This document shows positions 23,290 to 23,610 of a stretch of DNA of 23,610 nucleotides, piece after piece. The notes beneath the pieces were generated by a model, which did no database searches, was not told the origin of the DNA, and saw only the letters and a list, made by a program, of their open reading frames with translations. Positions within the stretch are counted from its first letter, which is position 1, and each line of letters starts with the position of its first letter. The DNA lies in NCBI GenBank assembly GCA_021791075.1, contig JAJYXH010000076.1:1-23610 (forward strand), read 5' to 3'. Position numbers and translations under genes: made by a program. Source of the stretch: Microcaldota archaeon (lineage in GTDB: Archaea > Micrarchaeota > Micrarchaeia > Micrarchaeales > CABMGC01).

Positions 23290-23610
23290 ATGCTCAGGCC
23301 ACGCCGTGCGACGAAGAAGACTTCCCAGAGTGATAAACTTTTCGGGAAGAAGGTCAAGCAAAAGAAGCCTTTAGGAAGAGCACCTTCAAGACTGCAGTCG
23401 GCGATGGGGTACCGGAAACCTTTAGGAAAGGTTTCATCGAAAGCGCAGTCGGCGATGGAGTATCTCATAACCTACGGGTGGGCCATACTCGTCATCGCGG
23501 TTGTGCTGGGAATCCTGTTTTATCTGGGCGTCTTCACGCCCCATGCGATCTCAAATGCCTGTATAACAGAGCCAGGATACTACTGCCAGAGGCAGACACT
23601 AAGCTCCAAC
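23290..23610 (+). CDS. Type IV pilin-like protein with class III signal, 3'-truncated
   Basis: The first 107 codons of a gene running off the window. A long basic leader (1-52) precedes QSAMEYLITYGWAILVIAVV, the N-terminal motif of archaeal type IV pilin-like proteins with a class III signal peptide (DUF361-type). In these, a FlaK/PibD peptidase cuts before Q and Glu at +5 is needed for assembly. Here the cut is expected between A52 and Q53, giving E57 at +5. The hydrophobic helix is 59-82. Two cysteines (C91, C99) follow in the exposed part. The leader is unusually long and contains an upstream copy of the motif, QSAMGY (36-41), lacking the Glu. The start is the ATG with a TATA box at leaderless distance; no other start fits. 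Confidence 0.8.
   Translation, partial: MLRPRRATKKTSQSDKLFGKKVKQKKPLGRAPSRLQSAMGYRKPLGKVSSKAQSAMEYLITYGWAILVIAVVLGILFYLGVFTPHAISNACITEPGYYCQRQTLSSN
23365..23466 (+). repeat. Two 51-bp tandem units in the prepilin leader
   Basis: Units 23365-23415 and 23416-23466 encode KPLG-x6-QSAMGYR and KPLG-x6-QSAMEYL. They match at 36 of 51 bases by my count, including the runs CCTTTAGGA and CAGTCGGCGATG. The second unit carries the usable processing site; the first has Gly in place of Glu. Confidence 0.8.

Noticed and set aside
1..23610. CRISPR array or rRNA genes
   Set aside because: No regularly spaced direct repeats and no rRNA-like segments were seen on either strand.

Overview
The window reads as part of a small archaeal genome, most likely a DPANN lineage close to Micrarchaeota/ARMAN. 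The signs are archaeal gene families (fibrillarin-like FlpA, RtcB, archaeal-type signal peptidase with a Ser/His/Asp site, SMC, class III prepilin), TATA boxes about 26 bp before apparently leaderless starts, a tRNA intron with a bulge-helix-bulge fold outside the anticodon loop, and tightly packed genes. The lineage is inferred from gene style, not from a marker comparison.

Layout. (1) 1-770: right part of an IS200/IS605-type element carrying the C-terminal two thirds of TnpB. It ends in a perfect 8-bp hairpin and abuts the next start codon. (2) 771-5291: two P-loop ATPases of the AAA_14/DUF4143 type on opposite strands, flanking a multi-spanning GT-C-like glycosyltransferase. The first ATPase overlaps the transferase gene by 4 bp. 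(3) 5410-10982, minus strand: S2P-type intramembrane metalloprotease with CBS domains, SMC, and a signal peptidase I with a very large insert. (4) 11041-12919, plus strand: SbcD/Mre11-related phosphoesterase, then a membrane-anchored Thr-rich surface protein. (5) 12934-15590, minus strand: a 74-residue coiled-coil protein behind a striking 37-bp dyad, and a soluble GAF/PAS histidine kinase with no response regulator beside it. (6) 15668-18981, plus strand: fibrillarin-like methyltransferase, zinc-ribbon helical protein of unknown function, GH15 glucoamylase/trehalase. (7) 18986-21946, minus strand: RtcB RNA ligase interrupted by a 507-residue AT-rich intein with a LAGLIDADG endonuclease. (8) 22139-22238: tRNA-Leu(CAA) with a 15-nt intron in its T-loop. 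(9) 22260-23045: C39-like (DUF3335-type) protein with a Lys/Arg-rich tail and a Ser at the expected catalytic Cys. (10) 23290 to the end: start of a type IV-pilin-like gene with a duplicated processing motif.

The most unusual part is 18986-23045. RtcB, the ligase that joins tRNA exons in archaea, must itself be made by protein splicing, and it sits 192 bp from a tRNA gene whose maturation should need that ligase. Gene starts fall into two groups: leaderless with a TATA box 25-28 bp upstream (five genes), and leadered with GGTG exactly 5 nt before the start (four genes). There is no rRNA and no CRISPR array, and no stretch of 300 bases lacks a gene.
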